Origin: JAXLXE01 sp046328115 | Lineage (GTDB): Bacteria; Chloroflexota; UBA6077; JACCZL01 | Direction of reading: 5' to 3' | Assembly: GCA_046328115.1 (NCBI GenBank) | Contig: JAXLXE010000001.1 | Coordinates: 1,488,001-1,552,000 of the forward strand | Length of the DNA stretch: 64,000 nucleotides | Shown: positions 49,880-58,748 of the stretch, in pieces | Numbering within the stretch: position 1 is the stretch's first letter | Layout: each line of letters begins with the position of its first letter | Notes under the pieces: model-generated | What the model was told of the DNA's origin: nothing | Database searches by the model: none | The model's input: the letters and a program-made list of their open reading frames with translations, nothing else | Translations under genes and position numbers: made by a program

Positions 49880-52309
49880 GTGGCCACGTCCCCGGTTCCA
49901 GCACTCCACGGACGTGATCGCCAGCCCATTGTGAGCGATCGACCGCCGACCCAGCCCACCCGGCCACGCGTGAGCGTCGAGACGACTGAGATCTTGGCGG
50001 CGGCCCTCGCGGCTGCCACGCTCTCCCTGTATCCACTCCCCATCTGGATCCTGGGCGCGTGTGTGGCCCTGGGCCTTGCGGGGTCCGCTCTCTGGTGGCG
50101 GCGCTGGCCCAGGCTTCACCCCCTGGCTGAAACCGGTCTGGCTCTCGTCCTCCTGGGCACCATGCTCGGCTTCGCCCTGGCCCACAACAGCGACGCGGCC
50201 GCGCTCAGGCTGGCGGGGATAGCGGCCGCCGTATTGATCCTGCTCTGGGGCACCCGCTGGGCGCGCACCAGCGCCGCGTCCACGTGGACCGCGATCGTGA
50301 TCGGTGCGTGTGGCTTCGGGGTTATCACCGTTCTGGCTTTGCTCAAAGGCCAGCTCCCAGATAGTCCCATTGCGCGAGCGCTGGCTCCCCTGCTCTGGGT
50401 ATTCGGTCTCTCGCCGGGCGTTAGCGGCGACGCCCTGGACGTGAACACCCGATTCGCCGTCCACCAGTACGGGCTGGCCCATCTCGTGCTGGTGCTCGCG
50501 ATGTACGGGATCGCGGCCCTAACCCTTGCCACCTCACGACGTGCGCGCTCACTAGGCGGCCTGATCCTGCTCATCTCGTTGCCCCTGCTGGCTGCCAGCC
50601 AGGCCCGGGGCGCGATGCTGGCACTGGCCGTTGGCGCAACGCTCCTCGTGTCGTACCGCACCCGCTGGGCCCTCGCTATCCCTCCCGCGGCCCTCGGCGT
50701 GATGTGGGTGCTGCTCACGCGAGGATGGATCAACCGCGGCATCGAGACTCAGTGGCTGGGCGAGCGCGTCTCGTACTGGACACGCTCGCTCGGGATGCTC
50801 GCCGACTTCCCACTCACGGGTAGCGGACTGGGAATGCGGACGTTCGCCGAGGCATTCGCCTGGTACAACGGCCTGGCCGACCCCTACGCCGTGCCTCACA
50901 CCCACAACATCTTCCTGCAGGCCTACGCTGAACAAGGGCTCGCGGGCGCCGTTGGCCTGGGACTTCTGCTGATCGGTGGCTGCGGCGTCGGCGCTGGTTT
51001 TGTGGGCCGGGCGCAGGGGCCAGCCCGCTGGCACATCGCGGGGTCATTGGGGGCCGCGATCGGATCGTCCGTGTACGGCCTGGTCGATCAAGTCCCCACC
51101 ACGAATCTGAGCCTCGCGCTCACGTTTGCCACGTTCTGTCCACTGATCGGCGTACCCTCCCCCGCAGACGGCCACACATCGCAATCCTGGCTCACCGCGG
51201 CGATACCGCGCGATCGCGCCACCGCCGTCCGCGCGGGCGTGCTCTCGTTGCTCGCAGTCGTCGCGGCGGCCGGACTCGCCGGCCGTTGGACAAGCGGCGT
51301 GGCCACGAACTTCGCTGCCTCCCAGATTCTCTCGGTGGCTCTCAACCGTGACCAGCGCGGCGCGCAATCCCGGCCCACGGCACTAACCAGAGCCACCGCG
51401 GCGCTTGAATTCGCGGAGTCACGCAATCCCGCCAACGTCATCGCCACGCGCGAGCTCGGTTGGGCGTACCTCCTCGCCAACGACATCCCCCGCGCGCACG
51501 CCGCGGTGGAGCGGGCGAATCGTCCGGACTTGAGCGGCTACGAACGGGCCCAGCTCGCCCGACTTGCGCGTGAGGCCGGGCTGGCAGACCTCGCCGTGGA
51601 CCTCCTCCTAGACGGCGGGGATGCCCAGAGACTCCGGGATGTCGCCGCGCAGCTCTGGGCGAGCCGGCGCTGGCGCGAGGCCGCCCATGCGTACGGAGCG
51701 CTGATGGAGCTCGAGCCAGAGAACGCGGAGAACGTGTCTAACACCGCCTACGCCGTGTTGAACGCCGGCGGCAGCGTTCAGGATGCCCTCCCACTCTTCC
51801 GCGAAGCTGTCCAGCGAAATCCTTCCGCCGCGAGGCGGCTAGCGCAGCAGCTCGTCCTGGAGGGTGAGCCGTGCCGACGCGATGAGAAGCAGGGCGGTGG
51901 GCGGCTCGAGCGCTGCCTGTTCTGGTTCGATCTCGCCAGCGCCGTCGACCCCGCATACGACCGGCCAGAGGTCGAGATGGGCTCGGTCTACTTCTATCGC
52001 GATCGCTTCGACGAAGCTGCCGCACGGTACGCCGAGGCGCTCCGCCGAGATTCTCGAAACCCCTCCACGAACATCCAGATGGCAGACACGCTGCTCCGAC
52101 TTGGGCGCTCGGCGGAGGCGCTGGACTTCTTCCAGCGCGCAGTAACAGCACGGCCGGAGCGGGCGGATACCCACGCGGCCCTCGCACGCGGCTATACGGC
52201 GGTCGGGCGCCGTGACGACGCCATCACTTCCATGGCTGAGGCCGTCCGACTGGCTCCTGCCAACGCAGCCTACCGCGAAGAGCTCTCCCGTCTCCAGGGC
52301 CGGTCGTGA
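49880..52309 (+). CDS. O-antigen ligase-family membrane protein with C-terminal TPR repeats
   Basis: 809-aa protein in two parts. Residues 1 to about 430 hold some ten to twelve hydrophobic segments and the Wzy_C signature GERVSYWTRSLGMLADFPLT, GSGLGMRTFAEAFAWYN, VPHTHNIFLQAYAEQGLAG. Residues from about 500 carry tetratricopeptide repeats, for example LRRDSRNPSTNIQMADTLLR, LGRSAEALDFFQRAV and LARGYTAVGRRDDAITSMAE. Such proteins ligate or polymerise surface glycans; the TPR part gives protein contacts. GTG start with a modest ribosome-binding site; a later start is possible. It couples to the next gene by GTGA. Confidence 0.8.
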   Translation: MATSPVPALHGRDRQPIVSDRPPTQPTRPRVSVETTEILAAALAAATLSLYPLPIWILGACVALGLAGSALWWRRWPRLHPLAETGLALVLLGTMLGFALAHNSDAAALRLAGIAAAVLILLWGTRWARTSAASTWTAIVIGACGFGVITVLALLKGQLPDSPIARALAPLLWVFGLSPGVSGDALDVNTRFAVHQYGLAHLVLVLAMYGIAALTLATSRRARSLGGLILLISLPLLAASQARGAMLALAVGATLLVSYRTRWALAIPPAALGVMWVLLTRGWINRGIETQWLGERVSYWTRSLGMLADFPLTGSGLGMRTFAEAFAWYNGLADPYAVPHTHNIFLQAYAEQGLAGAVGLGLLLIGGCGVGAGFVGRAQGPARWHIAGSLGAAIGSSVYGLVDQVPTTNLSLALTFATFCPLIGVPSPADGHTSQSWLTAAIPRDRATAVRAGVLSLLAVVAAAGLAGRWTSGVATNFAASQILSVALNRDQRGAQSRPTALTRATAALEFAESRNPANVIATRELGWAYLLANDIPRAHAAVERANRPDLSGYERAQLARLAREAGLADLAVDLLLDGGDAQRLRDVAAQLWASRRWREAAHAYGALMELEPENAENVSNTAYAVLNAGGSVQDALPLFREAVQRNPSAARRLAQQLVLEGEPCRRDEKQGGGRLERCLFWFDLASAVDPAYDRPEVEMGSVYFYRDRFDEAAARYAEALRRDSRNPSTNIQMADTLLRLGRSAEALDFFQRAVTARPERADTHAALARGYTAVGRRDDAITSMAEAVRLAPANAAYREELSRLQGRS

Positions 52310-54252
52310 GCGCCGCTCCACCCACACCCGGGCTGCACGCTGCCGGTCGACGGAGACGCGCCAGCGACATCCTATGCCTGGGCGTCATCCTGGCGGTGGC
52401 CACGGCCATGCGCCTCGTCAACCTGGGGGTATACAGCGGGCTCTTCGACGAAGGGATACGCGGCGAGCAGCTCTTCCTCATGTCTGCGGGATACCGCCCC
52501 TTCCGAGACATCTTCGCCGCCCAGGGTCCGCTGCTGCTCGATGCGCTCTACCCATGGTTCAGGCTGTTCGGCGAAGACCTCGTCGCGGCCAGGCTCTCCG
52601 TGGCCGTGTACTCACTCGCCGGCATCGCCGCCACGTACTGGGTCACACGCCTCACTGGCGGAGTAGTGGCGGCCGCCGCCGCGGCTGGGCTCCTCTCGTT
52701 GAGCCAGCTCTATCTGGAGGGATCCCGTCTAGCGCTCGCCGAGGTTCCGTGCATGGCCCCGGCCATCGCGTCAGTCGGAGCCATGATCTGCTACACGCGG
52801 TCAGGAAGTCGACGATGGCTGTGCGCCTCCGCGGCGCTGTTCGCGACAGGCCTGCTCATGAAGCCCATCTGCATCGCGGCAGCGGTCCCACTGGGTCTCC
52901 TGCTCCTCACTCGTCCCAGAATCGGCTGGCGAGCGACGATCGTGGACGCGGTGATCTTCGGCGGGCTGGTAGCGCTGATCGCCGCGACGGTAATCCTGGC
53001 GGTGGGTCTCAACGGAGTCCTGGATCAGATCTTCGCCTATCGCCGGGCGGCAACGGCCAGCGACACCGGTAACTTCTGGAAGAACCGTGTGGCCCTGGTG
53101 AGGGCGCTCTCCTTCGAGCAGACCGCGCTCTTCGGCATGGCCATCGCCACGGCGCTTTGCGCGGCAATACTGCGGCGATGGCCGGTGCTCACACTGGCGG
53201 CGTGGACGGGAGCGTCCACCCTGCTGCTCCTCTTCTATTCGCCATTGCACGGGAAACACGTAGTCATCCTGATCCCGCCCACCGCCGCGCTTGTCGGGGC
53301 CGGAGTGGGCCTGGCGATCGGGAGCGCGCGTGGCGCGTTCGGACCTGTGGCTCGCGTGGTCGGCGCCGCTAGCCTCGCGGCCTTCTTCATCTGGTATGCC
53401 TGGGGCCTGCCCGGCATCATCGGTCAGACCGGCCAGCTCATGCGGGTCACGGCGGATACAGACGTAGATCCCGCCATCGAGCAGTACGCGGATGCCGTAT
53501 CCGCGCTGAAGTCTCTGACCGGCCCTGCCGACTACGTAGTAACGGACCAGCCGTACATTCCCTTCCTGGCCGGCCGTCTCGTACCACCCGCGCTGGTGGA
53601 CACGTCGAAGACCCGCATCGACGCAGGGTTTCTTCGCGGTGCGGAGGCGGTCTCACTGGCTACCCCGTACCAGCCAGCGGCCGTCCTGCTGTGGAACGAT
53701 CGCCTACGGCGACTCCAGCAATTCATCGCCTGGGTGGAGGCCGAGTTCCGCCTGGTCAAGGTCTACAACCGCCGGCTGGATCAGGATCGCGGACTGTACG
53801 TCCACGCCGCGCGCGACCTGGCCGAAGCTCGCAGGATCCTCGCCAGCGCGACGCCCTCCGCCATCGCCGCGCACTTCGGGGATCGTCTGGTACTCGTCGC
53901 GGTGGGTATCGATCGCGAGTCGTTCCGACGGGGTGAAGGGGCGGCCGTCACCCTCCAGTGGGAATCGCTGGCGGCCCTCGACGCGGACTACCAGATCATC
54001 ACCGTACTCCGTGGCGCTGATGGAACCGCCTGGGACCAGCAACAGGAACGGCTGTCGGGCGGCAGCCTGCCCACGAGCCGTTGGCCGGCCGGCCACTGGC
54101 TGTTCCAACACACCTTCGTGCGCGCTGAACAGCGCGTCCCGCCCGGCCGGTACACCGTGGGGGTGAGTGTGTATGACTCACGCTCGCGCCGGCTGGTCCC
54201 AACCGGCTCCGGTAATGAGGAGTTGGCCGCGGGCACAGTTGAGGTGCGCTGA
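52306..54252 (+). CDS. PMT/GT39-like membrane glycosyltransferase
   Basis: 648-aa protein with about ten to twelve hydrophobic segments and a soluble C-terminal region. The first loop after the opening helix contains VYSGLFDEGIRGEQLFLMSA, with the acidic pair DE expected in GT-C enzymes that use lipid-linked sugars, followed by GYRPFRDIFAAQGPLLLDAL. The C-terminal 150 residues (for example YTVGVSVYDSRSRRL) form a beta domain similar to that at the end of the DUF2723 protein nearby. GTG start overlapping the ligase stop. Acceptor and sugar are unknown. Confidence 0.75.
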   Translation: MSAAPPTPGLHAAGRRRRASDILCLGVILAVATAMRLVNLGVYSGLFDEGIRGEQLFLMSAGYRPFRDIFAAQGPLLLDALYPWFRLFGEDLVAARLSVAVYSLAGIAATYWVTRLTGGVVAAAAAAGLLSLSQLYLEGSRLALAEVPCMAPAIASVGAMICYTRSGSRRWLCASAALFATGLLMKPICIAAAVPLGLLLLTRPRIGWRATIVDAVIFGGLVALIAATVILAVGLNGVLDQIFAYRRAATASDTGNFWKNRVALVRALSFEQTALFGMAIATALCAAILRRWPVLTLAAWTGASTLLLLFYSPLHGKHVVILIPPTAALVGAGVGLAIGSARGAFGPVARVVGAASLAAFFIWYAWGLPGIIGQTGQLMRVTADTDVDPAIEQYADAVSALKSLTGPADYVVTDQPYIPFLAGRLVPPALVDTSKTRIDAGFLRGAEAVSLATPYQPAAVLLWNDRLRRLQQFIAWVEAEFRLVKVYNRRLDQDRGLYVHAARDLAEARRILASATPSAIAAHFGDRLVLVAVGIDRESFRRGEGAAVTLQWESLAALDADYQIITVLRGADGTAWDQQQERLSGGSLPTSRWPAGHWLFQHTFVRAEQRVPPGRYTVGVSVYDSRSRRLVPTGSGNEELAAGTVEVR

Positions 54253-54253
54253 C

Positions 54254-55288
54254 GTGCGCGCCGACCGGCTGGTAGAATCCGCTCCAACACCCGACCAGGA
54301 TTCCGTCACGTCTTCAGCAAACCCCCCAACGCCCAAGTGGGCGTCTTCCACCGATCGTCGGCCCGCGATTTCCACCGCGATCAAGATCGTCGTGGTGCTC
54401 GCGTTGTTCGGGGGACTCGCGGTAGCGCTGGAAGGTGGATGGGAGCGCATCCGCGATGTGCAGTGGCAGTTCGAGCCCTGGTCGGTAGCCGCATCCGCGG
54501 CCCTGCTGATTGCCGCGAGCGTATGGGGTGCACTGGCGTGGTTCATCGTTGCGCGGGCGTTCGGCTCCAGCATCGCTGTGCTGCCAGCACTGCGGATCTA
54601 CTCGCAGTCCAATCTAGGCAAGTACCTGCCGGGCAAGGTGCTGCACGCGGTCGCGCGCGTGTACCTGGCTCAACAGCAAGGGATGCCCGTCACCCTCGCC
54701 ACCTCCGTCGTTTTGATCGACGTAGTCATGTACATCGCGGCGGGCCTCCTCGTGATCGTGGCCGCGCTGCCCACCATCGTCGGCCCGATGATCCAGCGGA
54801 TAAACGACGGCTCAGCAGCCGCGGTAGACAGCGGGCCACTGGTGGCCGTCGCGATTGTAGGACTGGTTGTGGGCCTCGGGATGCTGCACCCGGCAGCCCT
54901 GAACTGGAGCTTCGGCATCGCACGGAGGATCATGCCCAGCCGCGAGTTCCCTACCATCAACGCGTCATACGCCACGATGCTTAGTATCTTCTTGCTGTAT
55001 CTCATCCTGTGGGCGCTCTACACCGTGTCGCTGTACGCAGGCATCCTCTCGGTCATCTCGATCGACGTTACCCAGTTGCCCACGCTGGGCGCGATCTACG
55101 CGCTGTCGTATCTCGCGGGGCTGCTGATGCCGATCGCGCCGGCCGGCCTCGGCGTCCGCGAAGGACTGATGGCACTGCTGCTCGCTCAACTCGTACCGTA
55201 CCCCGCCGCGCTGGCCGCGTCAGTCCTGGTACGCGTACTCCAGGTCGCCGCGGAAGGGCTCTGCGCGGCGGCATTCAGCCGCGCCTGA
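54254..55288 (+). CDS. Lysylphosphatidylglycerol-synthase TM-region (UPF0104/AglD) protein
   Basis: 344-aa membrane protein with about eight hydrophobic segments, belonging to the LPG_synthase_TM group. Signatures: LRIYSQSNLGKYLPGKVLHA (YSQSNLGKYLPG is diagnostic), YAGILSVISIDVTQLPTLGA, and YLAGLLMPIAPAGLGVREGL. Such domains often act as flippases for lipid-linked substrates or as parts of glycosyltransferase systems. There is no LPG synthase catalytic domain. The GTG start lies 1 bp after the preceding stop. A different start in another frame of the upstream gene is unlikely. Confidence 0.8.
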   Translation: MRADRLVESAPTPDQDSVTSSANPPTPKWASSTDRRPAISTAIKIVVVLALFGGLAVALEGGWERIRDVQWQFEPWSVAASAALLIAASVWGALAWFIVARAFGSSIAVLPALRIYSQSNLGKYLPGKVLHAVARVYLAQQQGMPVTLATSVVLIDVVMYIAAGLLVIVAALPTIVGPMIQRINDGSAAAVDSGPLVAVAIVGLVVGLGMLHPAALNWSFGIARRIMPSREFPTINASYATMLSIFLLYLILWALYTVSLYAGILSVISIDVTQLPTLGAIYALSYLAGLLMPIAPAGLGVREGLMALLLAQLVPYPAALAASVLVRVLQVAAEGLCAAAFSRA

Positions 55289-55381
55289 CGGTGCCCCGAC
55301 AACCGTAGCGTTTGCCTACGTGGGTGTCGCGAGACGCGTGAGAAAAGTGCCAGGGCCCAGCCCCGCCCGACGGTACCAGAC

Positions 55382-57277
55382 TCACGATCTGACGATCCGC
55401 GACAACAGCCACGCCAGCGCCCCGCTGCCGCGACCCACGTCCACCGTCGCAATCACCTGGCCCTCAGCATCCGCCTGGGCACTCGAACCCGCGGCGCGGA
55501 GCGCACGTCCGGTGGTCGGATCGTACGGTACCACCACCAGCCGATAGCTGCCTTCCGCCAGACTGAGGGGAACCGGCAACTCGTGAAAGTCTCCGACCGG
55601 CACGCCAGGTGGCCACTGCTCCACACGTGATGTGCCGAGCGCAGGTCTGCCTTCATCATGCTGGGCCACAATGTGGCCCGCGGCGTCTAGCAACCTCACG
55701 GAGATTGCCAATGCTCGCATGCGCTCCTCCTGCCGCGCCCAGAACAACACCAGCGAGAGGACTGAACCCGACTGAGCACGGATGCTCCCCGCCTCCGCGC
55801 CTGGCCAGCTTGTCCAACCGCGCAGCGCCGCTCCACCCTCGAAATCGCGCTCGATTCGCTGGACACCATAGAGATCGCCATCCGAGGGCGCCGGCCAGAG
55901 CCTGAGCAACGGTCCCGCCGACGTGGTAACGCCGCGCTCCTCGATGCCTGGAACCGCCCTGCTCACGTACAGGGGCCTCTGCTCTGTCCGCGCCAGCGCC
56001 ACAGCCGCGTCGAGCTGTTCCACCGGATAGAACACGGTGACGTCCGCGCGCTGCCCCAGCACACGCTGTAGGTACCAGAGCACGGTAGCCTGCTCCCAGT
56101 CACAGACGATCAACGCCCCATCCGCCGCGGTTGCCAGCGAAAGCCGTCCAAATCTCTCCGCAACCCGTGTCCGCTGGAGGTCCTGACGGTACGCATCCAG
56201 CGTCTCAGCCCCGTAGACCGACCGCACGCGTCCCACCGCAGCGTCGCGCCACGGTCCCGCGGCCATGGCGCCCGTAACCACCAGGCCGACCAGCACACGA
56301 GCAGCCGTGGGCCATCCGAGCGGCGCAAGCCGCGCCACCATGCTCGCCAGCCAGACGGTCCCCGCGCCAACCCAGATGGCCCAGATCAGGAAACCCGGTA
56401 GAAAGAACACCCAGTGACGGGGAACGGCGTAGTTCGACTGCAGCAGGTAGCTGGCGCCCAGCACCGCGTTGGGCGCGAACGCCACAAGTAACACCAGCCC
56501 GAATCGCCACGAACGCGAAACCGTCGCGGCCACGCCGACCAGTCCAAGCGCCGTTCCGGCGAACCCGAATGAGCGCAGCAGAACCAGGCCTTCCTCAAGC
56601 AGTCGACCGCGGAACGCCTCGTCCGGCCTGATCTGCGACGTGTATCCGCGATCCAGCAGGTACTCAATGACTTCCACCAGGGTCCCCACCGGCCAGGAAC
56701 CCGGCGGCAATCCGCGGGCGCCAGCCCAGGGCACATACAGGTACAGCGTGAGCGGCAACACGACGCACGCCGCCAGCCTCGCGATCTCCGCCCCACGCGG
56801 TCCGCGCCACCCGCGCAGCGCCAGGGCAGCACCGATGGCGGGGATCAAGAGCAACACAGCTCGGTGGTGCGTCAGGCCCATCCCAAGCGCCAGGAAAAGC
56901 CAGCGGACTGAAGCGGTGGTCGGTGACTCCAGCGTGCTCCAGCACGCCAGCAAGATGAGCCCCACGAAAAGTCCACCCAGCGTGTACTTGTCCCCGCTCA
57001 CCGCCTGGGACCACCATAGCTCCCCGAACGCCAGCATCCCACCCGCCACGGCACCACCCCACCAGCTCTGGGTGAGGCGGTGCGCAAGCGTGGAGACGAC
57101 GCCGATGGCCACCGCGGCCAGAGTGGCATCGAACAAGTTCAGGGACCAGGCCACGTCCTCCACCGGGAGACGGCTCCACAACCAGTGCAAGAGCACCTGC
57201 AGGGGATACCCGGTTGGGTGGGTCAGCCCGAGGATTGGGGGTACGAACTGAAGCTCGCCGGCGTCGCCCCCCAGCAC
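55382..57277 (-). CDS. DUF2723 membrane protein (GT-C glycosyltransferase-like)
   Basis: 631-aa protein with about ten hydrophobic segments and a C-terminal beta domain. The diagnostic DUF2723 start is GGDAGELQFVPPILGLTHPT then GYPLQVLLHWLW; DAGE is the presumed catalytic acidic motif. GMGLTHHRAVLLLIPAIGAA follows. The frame stays open upstream of the GTG used here and encodes the expected first helix, GLLAWLAYLFTLAPGVLGGD, back to about 57415, but no ATG, GTG or TTG is available there. A CTG at 57382 or a lost start codon are the options. Faces the glycan operon; surface sugar transfer is likely. Confidence 0.75.
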   Translation of the reverse strand: MLGGDAGELQFVPPILGLTHPTGYPLQVLLHWLWSRLPVEDVAWSLNLFDATLAAVAIGVVSTLAHRLTQSWWGGAVAGGMLAFGELWWSQAVSGDKYTLGGLFVGLILLACWSTLESPTTASVRWLFLALGMGLTHHRAVLLLIPAIGAALALRGWRGPRGAEIARLAACVVLPLTLYLYVPWAGARGLPPGSWPVGTLVEVIEYLLDRGYTSQIRPDEAFRGRLLEEGLVLLRSFGFAGTALGLVGVAATVSRSWRFGLVLLVAFAPNAVLGASYLLQSNYAVPRHWVFFLPGFLIWAIWVGAGTVWLASMVARLAPLGWPTAARVLVGLVVTGAMAAGPWRDAAVGRVRSVYGAETLDAYRQDLQRTRVAERFGRLSLATAADGALIVCDWEQATVLWYLQRVLGQRADVTVFYPVEQLDAAVALARTEQRPLYVSRAVPGIEERGVTTSAGPLLRLWPAPSDGDLYGVQRIERDFEGGAALRGWTSWPGAEAGSIRAQSGSVLSLVLFWARQEERMRALAISVRLLDAAGHIVAQHDEGRPALGTSRVEQWPPGVPVGDFHELPVPLSLAEGSYRLVVVPYDPTTGRALRAAGSSAQADAEGQVIATVDVGRGSGALAWLLSRIVRS

Positions 57278-57437
57278 TCCCGGCGCGAGCGTGAAGAGGT
57301 AGGCGAGCCACGCCAGGAGTCCCGCCGGGACTCCTGGGCCAGCTAACAGCCGAACGCGCGACTGAACGATGCGATCATCCAGCGGGCAGCGACGGGCCAG
57401 AGATCCCGCGCGCCGTCAGCTTGGGCTCGCTCGGGAA

Positions 57438-58691
57438 CTACACCGGCTCGGGGACGGCAGGGGTCGCACGAGTGCGGCGCCGGACCGTGCGCCGCGGCGG
57501 AGCCGGCGCTTCAGCAGCGTCCGCGCCGGCAGTGGTCCCGTTTGGCTCCGGCTCCGACACTTGTGGTGCTGGCGCCTCGATGACCGCGTCTCGTACCTCG
57601 GCTACTGTGCCGCTCCCATCAGGGGTCGTAGCAGGTGCCGGAGGGTCGGACGCCCCGAACTCACTGAACCGCGGCGGGCCGGACAGCGCCGCGCTACGCG
57701 CCTGGCTGTTGCGCCGAGTGGTGCTAGATCTGGGCTCTCGGCGGCGCGCGGCGGGTGCGTCGTCGCCAGACGGGATCGGCTCCGAGGATGGAGGAGCCTC
57801 GTCGATAGGGATCGGAGCGAGCTCCCCAGTCGCGGCCGGCGTCACGAGGTCCTCGTCCGCGTCTCCCGCCTGCGGAGCCTCGCTTCCCTCAGCGCCATCC
57901 GCTAGCGTCCCCGCCGCCAGGCCCCGGCTGCGTGAGCGGCCACCCCGACGCCGCCTGCGGCGCGCGGTACCATCTCCCAGCATTGATCCACCCTCGCCGC
58001 CCTCTCCATCCTCGGTTGCAGGCGTAGCGGCGACCGGCTCGCGCACAACCGCCGGCGGCGGGCTCAGCCGTGCGGGCGTCTCCGCCGGACGGGCCTCCCC
58101 GCGGCGCCCAACGGCTGGCTCGGCGAGCGAACGCCTAGGGTCACGAAGCGTGCGGCGGTCACGCGCGGGCGCGCGGCCCGCGGGTGGCTCCAGCGTCTGG
58201 GTGCGGTCCAGTTCGCGGAGAAGCTGACGGTACGTAATGAAGACGTTTGACATCTCCACAAGTGGGATGGCGGTGAGATCGCTGCCCAGCACCACAACGG
58301 CCGCGCCGCGCTGCTTTGCAATGCGCGCAAGCGGGATCATGTCCTTGTCGCTAGTCACCAGCACGAAAACGTCCGGCGCGACGGTCCACAGGAGGTCGAC
58401 CCCATCCGCGACCATCACCGTATCCGCCAGGCTCTTGCCCTCGCGATTACTCCCCTCCACCCGCATGACTGGCGCAAAGACCGGCTCAATGCCCGCCTTG
58501 TAGACCATGAGCCGCTCGGCGGCCAGATTCCACTCCGCGTACGCGCGCGAGCTCACCAGTGTTCCGTAGCTCTGCGCCAGCGCGATGACCGCCTGCAGAT
58601 CGAGTTCGGTCCCGGGCGCATCACGCTCGTGGCATATCTGGAGATTGTCCCAGTCGATAAGTAGCACAACTGTTTTTGAACGATCAGTCAC
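57438..58691 (-). CDS. NYN (PIN-like) domain protein with a basic, disordered C-terminal region
   Basis: 417-aa protein. Residues 5-170 form a LabA-type NYN domain with conserved acidic residues: LLIDWDNLQIC (Asp13, Asp15), KSLADTVMVADGVDLLWTVA and FVLVTSDKDMIPLARIAKQR (Asp115, Asp118 region). NYN/PIN domains are usually metal-dependent RNases. Residues 175-417 are low-complexity, rich in Arg, Pro, Ala and Glu, including a RRRRRRGGRSRSRG patch that may bind RNA. The ATG is close to AGGAGGTC. Its base composition is typical of the neighbours. Target RNA is unknown. Confidence 0.82.
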   Translation of the reverse strand: MTDRSKTVVLLIDWDNLQICHERDAPGTELDLQAVIALAQSYGTLVSSRAYAEWNLAAERLMVYKAGIEPVFAPVMRVEGSNREGKSLADTVMVADGVDLLWTVAPDVFVLVTSDKDMIPLARIAKQRGAAVVVLGSDLTAIPLVEMSNVFITYRQLLRELDRTQTLEPPAGRAPARDRRTLRDPRRSLAEPAVGRRGEARPAETPARLSPPPAVVREPVAATPATEDGEGGEGGSMLGDGTARRRRRRGGRSRSRGLAAGTLADGAEGSEAPQAGDADEDLVTPAATGELAPIPIDEAPPSSEPIPSGDDAPAARRREPRSSTTRRNSQARSAALSGPPRFSEFGASDPPAPATTPDGSGTVAEVRDAVIEAPAPQVSEPEPNGTTAGADAAEAPAPPRRTVRRRTRATPAVPEPV

Positions 58692-58748
58692 AAAAGACCT
58701 CCTCAGGTCCTGTCACATTCTAACAGCCGACAGGTGACAGATCTCGCG

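Noticed and set aside
57421..58227. Plus-strand Ser/Ala-rich frame opposite the NYN gene
   Set aside because: It is the reverse of the low-complexity tail of the NYN protein.
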